From NCBI GenBank assembly GCA_033558025.1, contig JAUCEF010000007.1, forward strand, positions 1,488,001-1,552,000: DNA of 64,000 bases, written 5' to 3'. Origin of the DNA: Phytophthora sp. 'mugwort' (taxonomy: Eukaryota; Oomycota; Peronosporomycetes; Peronosporales; Peronosporaceae). A program made the position numbers and the translations under genes. Of this stretch, positions 53,831 through 64,000 are shown one piece after another. The stretch's first letter is position 1. Each line of letters begins with the position of its first letter. The notes beneath the pieces were generated by a model that was given only the letters and a program-made list of their open reading frames with translations, had not been told where the DNA came from and did no database searches.

Positions 53831-55898
53831 TTATGTCGACCAAAGACGGAAAGTGCAGTCGGAGCTGGATGATGCCAAGAAGCGGCCATTTGGGTCGAAC
53901 TTGACAGACTACAGACACATTTAACAGCAACAAATAGATAGATAACAGGACAGGATCGGTGGATCACAGTCGAGAACAGAGCCAGCCAGCCACACAGAAG
54001 AGGGAAGGTGAGTCGGTCATCTGCAATATGAATAGAAATGCACTCAAACTGCCACAACGCACCTGGACGGGACCTTCGTGGCCCTTTAGTTCCGTCGCGA
54101 GTGTCTCCGTTTTCATGTTGAAAAGCTTGATGGATCCATCGTCACTAGCACCCGCAAGTATCTTGCCACTGCGATCGAATGCGACACTGTTGAGTGGGTG
54201 TTGACCTCCATCGAGTGAGCTCCGTTCAGCGACCATGCGAACGTCCCAGACTTTGACAAAGCCGTCAGCGTCACAGGATGCAATTGAGTCACCTGCAAGC
54301 GCAAAGGCCACACTGTTGCAAGCATTCTGATGACCATAGAAAGTTTGAACACAAAGACCCGAGCGCAAGTCCCAAATGGAAACCGTCTTGTCTCCAGAGC
54401 CCGTGCAAATATTCGTGGAGAATGGCTGGAAACAAACACTGTTGACCGAGTCAACGTGGCCACGGAACGTTCGGCGACAGCGACCGGAATGCAGATCCCA
54501 GAGCTTGCACGTGTGGTCCATAGAGGCGCTTACAAGGAAATCGCCATCGTGGTGGAAAGCGCTTTCCCAAACAGGATGCGAATGATCAGCGAGAGTGAGA
54601 GAACACGCAGCACCCACAAAGTCCCAGAGTTTAACGCTGTTATCTCCAGAGGATGTGGCCACGTGTGCGCCTCGTGGATGGAAAACTACACTTGAAAGCC
54701 AGCTTCGGTGGCCTTCTCCACTCATGATAAGTTCACCAGCAGGTGCAGACCAGAGTTTCCACGTCTCGTCGTCCGAGACGGTTGCCACGATGGGGTTCTT
54801 TGGATGGAAAGCCACTGCAGCGACCGAGTTGGCATGTGCCTGACAACTTCGCGCAAGTTCCACGCGTTCCGGGTTGACAGACTCGAAGCGTTTGTCTACG
54901 AATGGATTCACAGCATCAACACTTGGCAGCTTTGTATCGGGCACGTCGCTCTTGGACTTGGTCTTCTTCTTTTGGCCACTTGATGAGGTTTTTGAAGAAG
55001 AAGAAGACGGTGTTCCATGGGTTGTCGAAAGATTTGACCCGAGCGGTGCGACTGGAGCCAAGTCTTTTCCTTTTCCGGTTGGAGCTGACGGACCTGCGAC
55101 GGCCTTAAGCTGGGCTTCCAATGCCTCTGCTCTGGCCACTTGTCGATCACGTTCAAGACGCATGAGCATTTTTTCCTTCATGGAGTTTTCATACTTGACT
55201 TTAAGTTCCTGAAGCAGTGGCTCATAGGCAGCAACATGCTTTTCGAGCTTGCGGATCTTGACTGACAGTGCCTCCTTCTCCTGTAACACTCGCTGGTGAT
55301 GCATCTTGTGGACATCACGTTGATGCCGGAATTTATCCCATGTGCCCTTGGCCTTTTCGGTAATTTTCCGCGTGTCGTCCAGCTGACGCCCCAACTCCTT
55401 CACTTGGTCGTCTAAAGCTTGGTTACGCACGTAAATATCGGGTACAACACCAACGTCGTCTTCGCGCAGCTTGCCCTTGGCGATAAACTCGTACCATTCG
55501 TGGTTGAACATGTCCAGTGTACGCGTGAGTCCCAGTTTAATGAGGAAGTTGCGGATGAAATCGTCTACTACCGACGGTCGCACTTGAGTCTGGATGCGGG
55601 TCATTGTCGCTTGCTTGGAGCTATCAGTAACGACGTTCATGCCGTTATAAGACCCCCTTCCTGTCTCCACACTTGGTAATGAGACTGCCGACGCTGTTGT
55701 GTCTTGTCCTGAAGCTAAAGTGGACCGATTGAGGTTTCGCAGCACTGCGGCGAAGTCTTCTTCATCATCATCTTCATTCTCCTCCTCACCCAGTCCAAAA
55801 GCTCCATCGTCCACCGTCTCGTACTGGAACATATCGTCGTCGTCATCTTCTGCGAATTGCACCTTCTCCAGACGCACGAGTTCCTCCTTCTGCGGCAT
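53831..55898 (-). CDS. SPAG16: SPAG16/PF20-like axonemal WD40 protein (two exons)
   Basis: Exons 54063-55898 and 53831-53908, minus strand, 637 residues. The N-terminal acidic tract is followed by a LisH-like segment (VDDFIRNFLIKLGLTRTLDM) and the WYE motif typical of PF20. A long coiled coil (about 160-270), a Ser/Lys linker and seven WD40 repeats follow. Unspliced reading gives a wrong tail after GHEGPVQ. Splicing a GTGCGT...CTGTAG intron (53909-54062) restores the last repeat, SVKFDPNGRFLASSSSDCTF followed by RLWST and stop, in frame. The protein belongs to the central-pair apparatus of motile 9+2 flagella, here of zoospores. Expression is expected in sporulating stages. Confidence 0.92.
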
Positions 55899-56029
55899 CT
55901 TTTGTCTCTAACTGTTGTCCACAGTACGAGTTTTTTTTTTAATCAAAGCGATCCTCTTGCGACTCTTCACCAGCACAACACCCGCTGCTTCACTATCGAA
56001 TATATTTACCTTTATTCTGCGGCCATCAG

Positions 56030-57052
56030 TCACTTACTGCTTCTGTTTAGAGTCTTTCTAGGCTTGTCACCTTGTTCTTCTATTGCTGCTGTATGAGTTG
56101 AGCTTTCCTGTATTGAAACTGACGACGTCTCCATTGTAGTGGCCTCCTCGTCTTTGCTCTCTGCCTTCTGTACAGTCTCGTTCGCCGCCGCTTCTTCACG
56201 TTCCTGTCGTTGTTTCTCGCGCTGCTGGTCCATGAACTTCTTAATCTGGTTCTCAAGAATGTCCTTGTGGTCCTCCGCTGCTTGTTTCGCGAATGTGATG
56301 AGTAGTGCATCCTTGCGTTCCATCTCGAGCTCTTTACCTTCGCGATATCCTTCAATAAAGGCCATGAGCACCGACTGACCCACGAGCAGCTTGTCCGCAA
56401 ACCACGACTGTGCGCTGCTCTTAAAGGTCTCGACATCCTTCTTGTCCAGTCGCAGAGCAGCGTCTCGTCCGTCCTTCGCGAGTTGACGCAGCTCGTCTAC
56501 GTTCTTCTTGAGTGTTGTAGCCACGTCGTCTTTGCTACGACTGTCGTCCACCACCTGCTTGGCATGCGAGACGACGGCGTCCGTGTCCACAGCCTCGGCC
56601 ACGTGCTTGATCTCCTTGGCCAGGAACTTGACGTTCTCAGCTCCCTGTTCCCCCAGCGCGTGGATGTTGTCGTGCGCCCTAGTGCCTTCCAGACTCTTGT
56701 CGATGAAGCTCAAGTTCTTGCTCGCCGTGCTCGAGACTTGGCCACGCACCGCCTGCACCGCGCGCTTGACCTCCTCCTTACTACGTTCCAGCTCTTCTTC
56801 GCTTGGGCCGTCGAACGACGTCGTGTACTCGTGCCAGACCTCCCAGAAAATTCGGCGGTGGTCGGCCAGCGTGAGCTCCCATAGGTCCACAAAGCAGGGC
56901 TGGCGCAGCTTCTCCTGGAGCTCGGGCGGGTTCGGCATCCCCGGGACGCGCGCAGCGGCCCAGCGGTCAAAGCGGCGGATGGACGTCTGCACCGCGCGTA
57001 CCGTGCGCTGGAACAGCGAGTAGCGCTTCATGATGGCGGGAGGCCGCGGCAT
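56030..57052 (-). CDS. unrecognised coiled-coil protein
   Basis: 340 residues, single exon. The N-terminus is Arg-rich and amphipathic (MKRYSLFQRTVRAVQTSIRR), which could be a mitochondrial presequence or a membrane helix. A conserved-looking block follows (CFVDLWELTLADHRRIFWEV), then long charged helices (about 85-290) with heptad-like Leu/Ala spacing, and a Glu/Lys/Gln-rich tail with a Ser/Thr-rich end. I know no family for it. It is divergent from the mitochondrial RRF gene (221 bp between start codons) and lies head-to-tail upstream of SPAG16, so a mitochondrial role is possible but only guessed. Confidence 0.75.
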   Translation of the reverse strand: MPRPPAIMKRYSLFQRTVRAVQTSIRRFDRWAAARVPGMPNPPELQEKLRQPCFVDLWELTLADHRRIFWEVWHEYTTSFDGPSEEELERSKEEVKRAVQAVRGQVSSTASKNLSFIDKSLEGTRAHDNIHALGEQGAENVKFLAKEIKHVAEAVDTDAVVSHAKQVVDDSRSKDDVATTLKKNVDELRQLAKDGRDAALRLDKKDVETFKSSAQSWFADKLLVGQSVLMAFIEGYREGKELEMERKDALLITFAKQAAEDHKDILENQIKKFMDQQREKQRQEREEAAANETVQKAESKDEEATTMETSSVSIQESSTHTAAIEEQGDKPRKTLNRSSK

Positions 57053-57272
57053 CTTGCTTGACCTCCGCGATTGGAATGTCGGCAGCTCAAATTCCTTTCG
57101 TTACTGATACAAAATGTAGTCATCTGTTTGTATCGGTATATATAAAATAAAAGGTTATGTTTGCCTCAATAGTCCAAAGATTTGTAGCGATATCATGGAG
57201 TATGTATTCTTACAGTTATTCGGTGCTAATGGAGCTCGTCGCCACATTTTGAATCGGCACGAGAGGCTGACG

Positions 57273-58213
57273 ATGGTTCTCCGCATGTTCGGCCGCCGCG
57301 CCGTGCGCCTCGCTTCCGCTGCAGCTTCTTGGCCGCTGGTGCCCGCCGCAGCTGCTGCATCGGCATCTCCGCGCCTTCCACCGCGTCTGGGGGTGTCGGC
57401 GTTGCAGACGCAGACGCGATCGTTCGCCAAGGCTAAGAAGGGCAAAGGCAAGGCCGCTGTGCCTGTTGCGCCCGTGGACGACGATGATGACGATGACAAC
57501 GACGGTGACGAGCAGGATGGAGGTGCCGCCAATGCGCTGGGGAAGGCCAAAAAGAATATGAACGGCGCTGTGGTCAACTTCACGCGCGCGCTGAGCCAGA
57601 TGCGGCCAGGCCGCGCGGACGCTGGCATCTTTGACGAGCTCCACGTACAGGCGTACGGCCAGCACGTGCCGCTCGCGCAGGTGGCGCAAGTGGCTGTTGC
57701 AGGCACACACGCGCTGAGTGTGACTGTGTATGACCCGTCGGTAGGGATATGCTGAAGGTGTGAGGTGATGGATGGGTACTGACTGGTTGAGTCTCCTGTG
57801 TTTTGATGCATACACAGCTGCTGCAGGACGTGAAGAAGGCGATTGAAGGCACAAACCCGGTCTACTCTGTGCGCGAGGACGCGAGCTCGCTGGAGATCTC
57901 ATTCCCTAAGTACGTGCGTGAGAAGGTCGCTCTGTATTGAGTTTTGCCAGACTAACTGACTTGTGTGTCTAGGATGTCGAAGGAGACCCGTGCGGAGCTA
58001 CTGAAAGCCACCAAGAAACAGGCCGAACAGGCCCGACAGCACGTGCGTCGTGTGCGACAGGACGCCATGAACCACGCTAAGAAACTCAAGGAAACCGTCT
58101 CGGAAGATGACGTCGAAGTGCAAAAGGACCGCATCCAAAAGGTCACGGATGACGCCATTGCGGAGATCGAGAAGCTTTTGGCTGCTAAGGAGAAAGACCT
58201 CAACACTGTGTGA
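57273..58213 (+). CDS. mitochondrial ribosome recycling factor (three exons)
   Basis: Exons 57273-57740, 57818-57909 and 57973-58213, 266 residues. GT-AG introns of 77 and 63 nt join in frame (YDPS/LLQD and FP-K-MSKETR, the Lys codon split). Domain order: Ala/Arg presequence (MFGRRAVRLASAAASW), an Asp-rich linker, then the RRF fold from about residue 90 to the end. It has the conserved RPGRADAGIFDELHV, ISFPKMSKETRAELLK and KKLKETVSEDDV segments. RRF frees ribosomes after termination together with EF-G2. The ATG at 57273 is preferred to 57195 because it puts the presequence first. Convergent with MMS19. Confidence 0.9.
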
Positions 58214-58344
58214 GTGGAGAATGCTACAGAAAATCTACAGTACCACCTACAACTTAGAAATACAGACAACAACCGCCCTGGTTGCCTAGTTCGAAGGTGC
58301 AATAGTTTGCATTAGTCTTGGGTGACGAGGCTTATCAATCTCTA

Positions 58345-61300
58345 CTACAAGATGCTCCATTGGTTGCGCACACGAACGGCCATGTGGCGCACAAGACGTT
58401 TGCGATCATCAAGCACTAGCAAGAGTTTCCGCAGCACGATCTCCTTGTATGGATGTACCAGTTCGTATGGGATCGTAGCCAGTTTGGCCAGACACTCCAA
58501 CGCGGCGTATCGGTCCTTAGCACCAGGTCTACGTTCACAACAAAATAATAATACACTGTCAGCTACTATAAGACATGTACACTCCTCTATGATCCACGTA
58601 CCCGAACTGTGCTTGCTTAAGTAGCCCCGGGAAAACGTCCTTGAGGAACGGTTTGGCGTTCTCCACCGACTCCAAGAGCAACGGCTTAAAGGTCTGAATG
58701 GCTGCGCTGCCTAACTCGCGGTCGTCCGTATTGAGGGCCTGCACCATGAGCGGGAAGATCTGAGCTAGATGAGGCAAGTAGATGGCCTTGGGTGAGTGTG
58801 CGATCACTTGCGCGAACGCTACGAGAGCTGCCACACTAGTCTCCTCGCCAATGTGGCCGCGAATGTACTCGAGTAGCACCGGGAATACCAGATCAAACAG
58901 TCGCTGTCGGTAGAGGAACTAGAAACAAACAACAATAACATTAGTCGATCTATCCGCCAGACCGTAACAGCATCAACACATTCCTTACCGTGATGGAAGC
59001 ACCACATTTCCGGTTTAGCACATCTGGGTATTCCGAGACCAGAAGCTTAAAGGTCTTTGCAACTTCCATACGCAACGCAGCAGCTTGCTGGTCGTCACCT
59101 TCTTGTTCCATGTTCACGTCCCCGTCAGCACTTTGAGTCCTTGGCGTGAGGAAGCTGCAGAGGAAGCGCAGACACACTGGTGCGTGAACCTTGTGACCTC
59201 GAATGACTAAGGCCTTCGCAATCCAAGCGTAGATCTGCAATGCAGCCACCCGCACGAAAAATGCCTCAGCGGAGCTACTGATCACAACCGCCAGCTTCTG
59301 GGCGAGCAACAAGTCAATGAGAGCGTCGAACTCAGCACCATCCGACATCTTGTTCACAATCGAAGCCAGCGACTTGGCCGCGGACAGCGCAGCGTCGGAG
59401 TAGACGAGCTCCAGCTGCTTAGGTGAAGTTTCGGGTACTGTAGTAGCACCGGACTGCGCCAGTTCGAGCAATCTGTTAATGACGGGCGATGTCTCCGGTA
59501 GCGTCACATCACGGGCGGCTGAGTTAATGACTGCAGCAAAAAGAGGTACGAGCTGCAGGCTAGCCGGCTCGGACGGATGTGTGCGTAAAAATGCGGGCAC
59601 CACGGCGTCCACCAGCCGCTGCTGCGTAGCTGAAGACACGTTTTGCATCACCGCACGGAAGATGCGAGCACAGGCAGCCAGTTTTGCATCATCCACAAGG
59701 CCAAGTTGGTTGGCGCTGGCAGAAGCCGTCGCACGAACCGCTGACGTCTCGACCGCCGTAAGCAGTCGGAAGGTGATCGAAGCAGTCGAAGACGCCTGCA
59801 CACAGAACTCCATACTGGTACGGTCCCCAGCGTTAATCTCGACAATCTTAGCCACAGCATCCAGGAGACAATCCACACGACGCTGACGAGCGACGTCGCC
59901 GTCTGCCTCGCAGAATCCAATGGCATCCTGCTTGTCATCATCTTTCTCCACGCACAAATCAATGAGGAGGAAAATGGTCGCCTGGAAAATCGACGACTCG
60001 CGGCAAAGCTCAGTGATAGCCATAAGCGCCTCCTCGAAGAACGAATCGAAGTTGCGGTTCGAGGCAGCGAGGACAGCCGCTACTCCAGTACCGTCTTCGT
60101 CTTCGTCATCTTCGTGGTCGCTTCCTTCGTTCACTGCAGCCATAAGTCGAGCCAGCGAGATCTCAACCACAAACGCGGCGTATCCACCTGCCGCAGGGTG
60201 ATCCCCACTACTCGTCGAGGCCAACGATGCGGTAGACACGGTGGAAATCTCTTTCAGACTCTGCAGACAGGCAGTGCGCACTTCGGCTGCGGGGTCAAGA
60301 AGCAGCATACGAGTAAACAAATTGATAAGCGCCTTGACTTGCGCGGGTGCCACGACGGGCGACGGCGGGAAGGTGAGAAGATGGCAAAGTGCTTCCACTG
60401 CCACACAGCGTGCGGTCGGACTGCTGGCGGTCTTGGCCTGGTTGTCCTGGTCGCTGCTAAGGAAGTTTACAAGCGCGTCAATCAGCGCAGGCGCATGAGG
60501 ACGCATGGGTTGCGCCTGACCAGACTGGTCAATCTCTCGGTCAATCGTGTTCACAAGTAGCAGAATACGCGCCAGTGCAGCTTCACACTTCGACGTACAC
60601 TCCCCACTCTCATTGTGAAGCTGCTCGACCAGCAGCGGCACAGCGATCTTAAGCACGTGCGCGAAACTCATGGCGGAGTCGTGTCCTAGCGCAGCCAGCA
60701 CCTGGCCAGCCGACACGCTTACCATCGAATCGGCAGCATGTTCACGCAACTCGCCGGCAGCGCGCGCCGTCAGTTCCACCACAAACTTACTCCATGCGTA
60801 GGCAGCACCCGGCGTGTCCTGTGCCTTGGCACGTGCCACAACTCCAGCAAACCGGGAGATCGCCTGACGAGCTTCCGTGATAACCTCCTGCTTTTCGCCG
60901 TCAAGTACTTCGTCGTACAGTGCCGTTGCCACTGTGTGCATCTGCAGTAAGAGCGCATTCACCGAGTAGCGTTCGCCACAGAAAACCAGCGTTTGCAGCG
61001 CATCCAGCTTCGCCTCCACGACGGTCGAGGCCAATTTCTTGAACAAGAATGGCAGCACAAGGGGAGCCAACAAATCTGACGCCGCGAAAGCGTGACGCAA
61101 CGACAGGATGAGCCCCTCCGACGTAATGCCGTACGGATCATTCGGTGGCGGCGTGAAGATGATCGGGAAATAACACGACACAATGTCGAAATACTGCTGC
61201 AGTAGCGCGTCACTACGTGAGAACACGGGTTCGAGCTTCGACAGCAGCGTGCGCGCCACCTGCATGCAGAGCAGCAAGTTACGCGGGTCTTTTTCGCCCT

Positions 61301-61910
61301 CCATGGCGCTGAGAAACGTCTGCGCAAACTGTCGACCGAGGTCTTCACTCTGCTCGGCGTCATCCACGCTGGCGTCTTGCGCGTCCTTGTTGGCGGGGAC
61401 CGAGTCCAGTAGCAGCTCCACGACCGTCGACTGCGCCAGCGCGAGCTGTATGAGGTCGAAGCACATCTTGCGCATGGCCTGGCCCAGCTGCGGGATGTGC
61501 AGCGTGCTGCCCAGTTTGAGGATGAGCGCCACCGTGGTGCGTGGCGATGAGACCTCCGCCGCGTGGTGCGTCTCGAGCGCCAGCAGTGCGCGCAGACAAG
61601 CGGAAGCGCTGGGGAAGTCGGTCAGGCGGTCGGCGAAGAAGGTCATGAGCAGTTGCACGGCACTGGGTGTGAGCTGAAGCTCCGGAAGGCGTGTGAGCAC
61701 CTCGGCCAGCAGCAGCGTGGCGCGCGACCGCACCTTGTCGTCCCCGTTCGTGAGGTACGCGCCAAGAGCCTGGATGAGCGCCTCCATGGTCACGTGGCGA
61801 TGCACCTGCATGACGACGGTGTTGAGCCCTGTCTTTTGCGCGGCATCGTCGTTCTCCGGGTCCACGAATGCTTCGATAGCCGGCGCCAGTGGCGCGTCTA
61901 AGCTGAACAT
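58345..61910 (-). CDS. MMS19: MMS19-like cytosolic iron-sulfur assembly protein (three exons)
   Basis: Exons 58989-61910, 58602-58918 and 58345-58528, 1,140 residues of HEAT repeats, near the family's usual length. The N-terminal MMS19 block is visible (ALIQALGAYLTNGDDKVRSR, then LLMTFFADRLTDFPSASACL). The C-terminal part is restored only by splicing. After ASIT exon 2 gives FLYRQRLFDLVFPVLLEYIR. Exon 3 gives PGAKDRYAALECLAKLATIP, then LDDKRLVR-like text (LVLDDRKRLVRHMAVR) and stop. Introns are GTAAGG...TTCTAG and GTACGT...CGTAG. MMS19 hands Fe-S clusters to DNA polymerases and helicases (XPD) in the CIA targeting complex. Confidence 0.9.
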
Positions 61911-62057
61911 GGCGGTAACCGAGTGAGGCGAATTAATGAGTGACCTGCGCTAATCAACGGCGATGGAAGGAATGTTGAAATGTGTGCTAAAAATGACAAA
62001 ATATACTTGTCATTGTTTTTCACTGTTACAGATTTTGACAATTAGATATAATTTATT

Positions 62058-62081
62058 AACCGGTTCATCCGAATAGTATAC
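62058..62081 (+). repeat. left terminal inverted repeat of pogo-like element
   Basis: Matches the complement of 63664-63688 with three or four differences in 24 positions. Confidence 0.75.
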
Positions 62082-62156
62082 TGGTATAATAGCAATAGTG
62101 CACCACTGAGAACGGATATTCTACTCGGAGGGTGTTTTATTTGAAGGGTTTACAAC

Positions 62157-63471
62157 TCACAGACCAAATTCGCCGTCCTCATCTATATCATCAACCTCCT
62201 CGGCGCTCGCTTCATCCAGACTGTGCAGCCATTCCGCACAAAATGCATCGCCGTAAACGTCGTGCTTAGCCACGTACCAGTCTTCGTACTCGTCGTAGAA
62301 GCCCGCTCCGCCGACAGACTTCATGACCACCTCGTCCGGCACACTCGCCCACGCTTCCTTGACCCAGCCAGCAACCTCGCGTACCGATTGCGGTCGAGGA
62401 TAGCCCCCCACGCGTATATTGCACGCGATGTGACGTCTTCCACTGATAGATGAGTGGCGCAATGCGGTCTTTAATGACTTGTAAATATCAATATCTCCAG
62501 CTTGGAGATATGGTGTGCAGCCACCAGATACGACGATCATGTGGATCTTCTTTGCTGCGCATCGGGCCTTGATGTCCTTTGATATATGTGCGCTCATACT
62601 GTCCCAGACCAACGCCTTACCGGGTAAGTGATCCATCAGCACCGGGAAAACGAGATCAAGCCAGCGAATTGAGCAACGCGCTGTCGACCGACGCACGCTT
62701 CTGTGTGACGACGTAGACCCCACCTACTTTCTCGATCGAGGAGCTGATACCCGACGTGCCGTGGAACAATTCTTCCAAACGACGAATGGCGGTAGCTTGG
62801 TGCCCTCGGCGGTCACGGCCAACAGGGCCGTCACACTCATTGACGCGAAGCCGGTAGAGCGCAGCACCATGTGATGTGCACAACAAAGTCCACCGTTCCA
62901 CGACGCGGGTCCTCGAAGTATACGGGCGTTTCGTCCATGAGAACGGTGCGAGACAAATCCACGCGTGGTTTCAGCTTTGCGAGATAACTCGTGAAACTGA
63001 CGGCATGCCGTACGAGCTCATCATCACTTAGAGTCGTCAGATTGGTGGTACGCCTTAGCGAAAGGCCGCAGCGGCGCATAAATGCCCCGAGCCATCGCTT
63101 TGAAGCAGCGAAGGTGTCATCATTCAACACTGTGCGAGCATGGTGGATGGCAGAGGCTTGGATCCACTGGCATGAAGCCTTCTGGTGCTGCGCGCGCATG
63201 AACACGATGTCGTCGAACAGAACATCTTCTATCTCCCCGAGGCGCGGGCGAGCTCCAGCACCCGAAGTCGCAGCTGGTCGTTCGAGGCTTGTCGAATGAC
63301 GTCACGATGCTTGAACCAATAGCGAATCTGTGCGGCCGAAATCTTCCAGCCTTTCTCTACGCTAAATGTGTCGGAGCGCACGTGAGGTCACGCAGTTTGC
63401 ATGCCTGTCAATCCAGTCAAGGACCTCCCTCTTCTCGGAAATTGTCTTGGAAACGCACTGGCGTGGCATAG
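62157..63471 (-). pseudogene. pogo/DDE_1-type transposase, frameshifted
   Basis: Two main frames. 62837-63205 carries the HTH-linked part (RWLGAFMRRCGLSLRRTTNL) and the first catalytic Asp (VLMDETPVYFED). 62157-62723 carries the second (ALVWDSMSAHIS) and third (TPYLQAGDIDIYKSLK). Between them 62656-62901 retains KVGGVYVVTQKRA in a shifted frame. All three acids survive, but at least two frameshifts break the protein. N-terminal DNA-binding text is faintly readable up to about 63470. The C-terminus ends in an acidic tail (VDDIDEDGEFGL). Confidence 0.85.
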
Positions 63472-63663
63472 AGAGAAATTGTAGGTAGTGCTGGGTGTGT
63501 GGTTTTCAGTCATTTTTTTAAAACTGAGGGTCGAGCGCGTAGCAGAGATCGCTTGCAGGCACAAACTAGTAGCTCATGTTTGTATAATATTTGGAGGGTA
63601 TGTTAGCTATTATTGTACTAGACGAAAGGGTTTTGTATTCGGAGGGGTATATTATTTGGAGAG

Positions 63664-63688
63664 GATACACTATTCGGAAGAACCCGTT
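63664..63688 (-). repeat. right terminal inverted repeat of pogo-like element
   Basis: Partner of the left repeat; followed by TATATAG, giving the TA target duplicate. Confidence 0.75.
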
Positions 63689-63690
63689 AT

Positions 63691-64000
63691 ATAGCACTTC
63701 TTGGAGAAATACATATTATTATATTAATATTTCTGATTAACAAACTTTTGTCCAGTAAAGCGGGTGCTTGACAAAGCTTTACTCGCGTAACGAAAGTTAT
63801 CAAGGTTTAGCGCACTGGACACCGGGCTACTAATCAGAATAGTCTGAACAGCTTGCTGTTGACAAATATACTGATGCTCCATGTTTTGAAAAATGTTTTA
63901 GCATATTTGCTGGCCATGTTTTTCTTAATCATGTCATCTTAGCAAATTCGAAGTAGAAGCAAACAACCTAACATAATTTTTTAAAAAAAAATGGTCGTGT
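63691..64000. other. AT-rich sequence, no gene seen
   Basis: No ORF, repeat or RNA gene is recognisable up to the window's end. Confidence 0.5.

Larger units (their letters stand above)
62057..63690 (-). mobile_element. pogo-like DNA transposon with terminal inverted repeats
   Basis: Terminal inverted repeats of about 24 bp: 62058-62081 (AACCGGTTCATCCGAATAG...) and the complement of 63664-63688 (AACGGGTTCTTCCGAATAG...). A TA dinucleotide flanks both ends, as expected for TA-targeting Tc1/pogo elements. About 1.6 kb. The broken transposase inside is listed separately. The right subterminal region has several copies of TATTYGGAGRG. Confidence 0.8.

Overview
The window looks like nuclear DNA from an oomycete, most likely a Phytophthora-type member of the Peronosporales. 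Three lines of evidence support this. Genes are compact, with few or short (45-160 nt) GT-AG introns. Initiators of the oomycete type (TCATTYYNCAWTTT-like) lie 35-75 bp upstream of several start codons. The transposons (chromodomain Ty3/Gypsy, Ty1/Copia, LINE, piggyBac, Tc1/mariner, hAT, pogo-like) are of the kinds common in these genomes. A PF20/SPAG16 flagellar gene fits a zoosporic organism. The species cannot be named from the sequence alone.

Layout. 1-19.4 kb is a transposon graveyard: a gag fragment, a 5'-truncated LINE, an integrase fragment, unrecognised decayed ORFs, a complete but dead Ty3/Gypsy element with two LTRs (6409-13307, minus strand), a piggyBac transposase remnant, a 39-bp coding minisatellite and a Copia gag remnant. 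19.8-29.1 kb is a gene island: linker histone H1 with an E2F-like site, three tandem secreted trypsin-fold proteases (the third with a long duplicated C-terminal extension), and a PH-domain/histidine-phosphatase fusion. 29.1-35.3 kb is a second transposon patch (mariner, LINE, hAT, promoter-like repeats).

35.4-47.9 kb holds four mitochondrial-type aldehyde dehydrogenase genes in mirror symmetry: A(-), B(-), then B'(+), A'(+). The inner pair lies in a near-perfect 7.0-kb palindrome (two 3,449-bp arms, 137-bp spacer) whose arms differ at only a handful of bases. This is the most striking structure in the window.

48.2-61.9 kb is a dense housekeeping block: RRP12-like ribosome biogenesis factor, a membrane GT8 glycosyltransferase, SPAG16/PF20, an unrecognised coiled-coil protein, mitochondrial ribosome recycling factor and MMS19. 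Splicing adds exons that simple ORF reading misses in SPAG16, RRF and MMS19; I worked out these gene models by hand. 62.06-63.69 kb is a pogo-like DNA transposon with recognisable terminal inverted repeats and a broken transposase.
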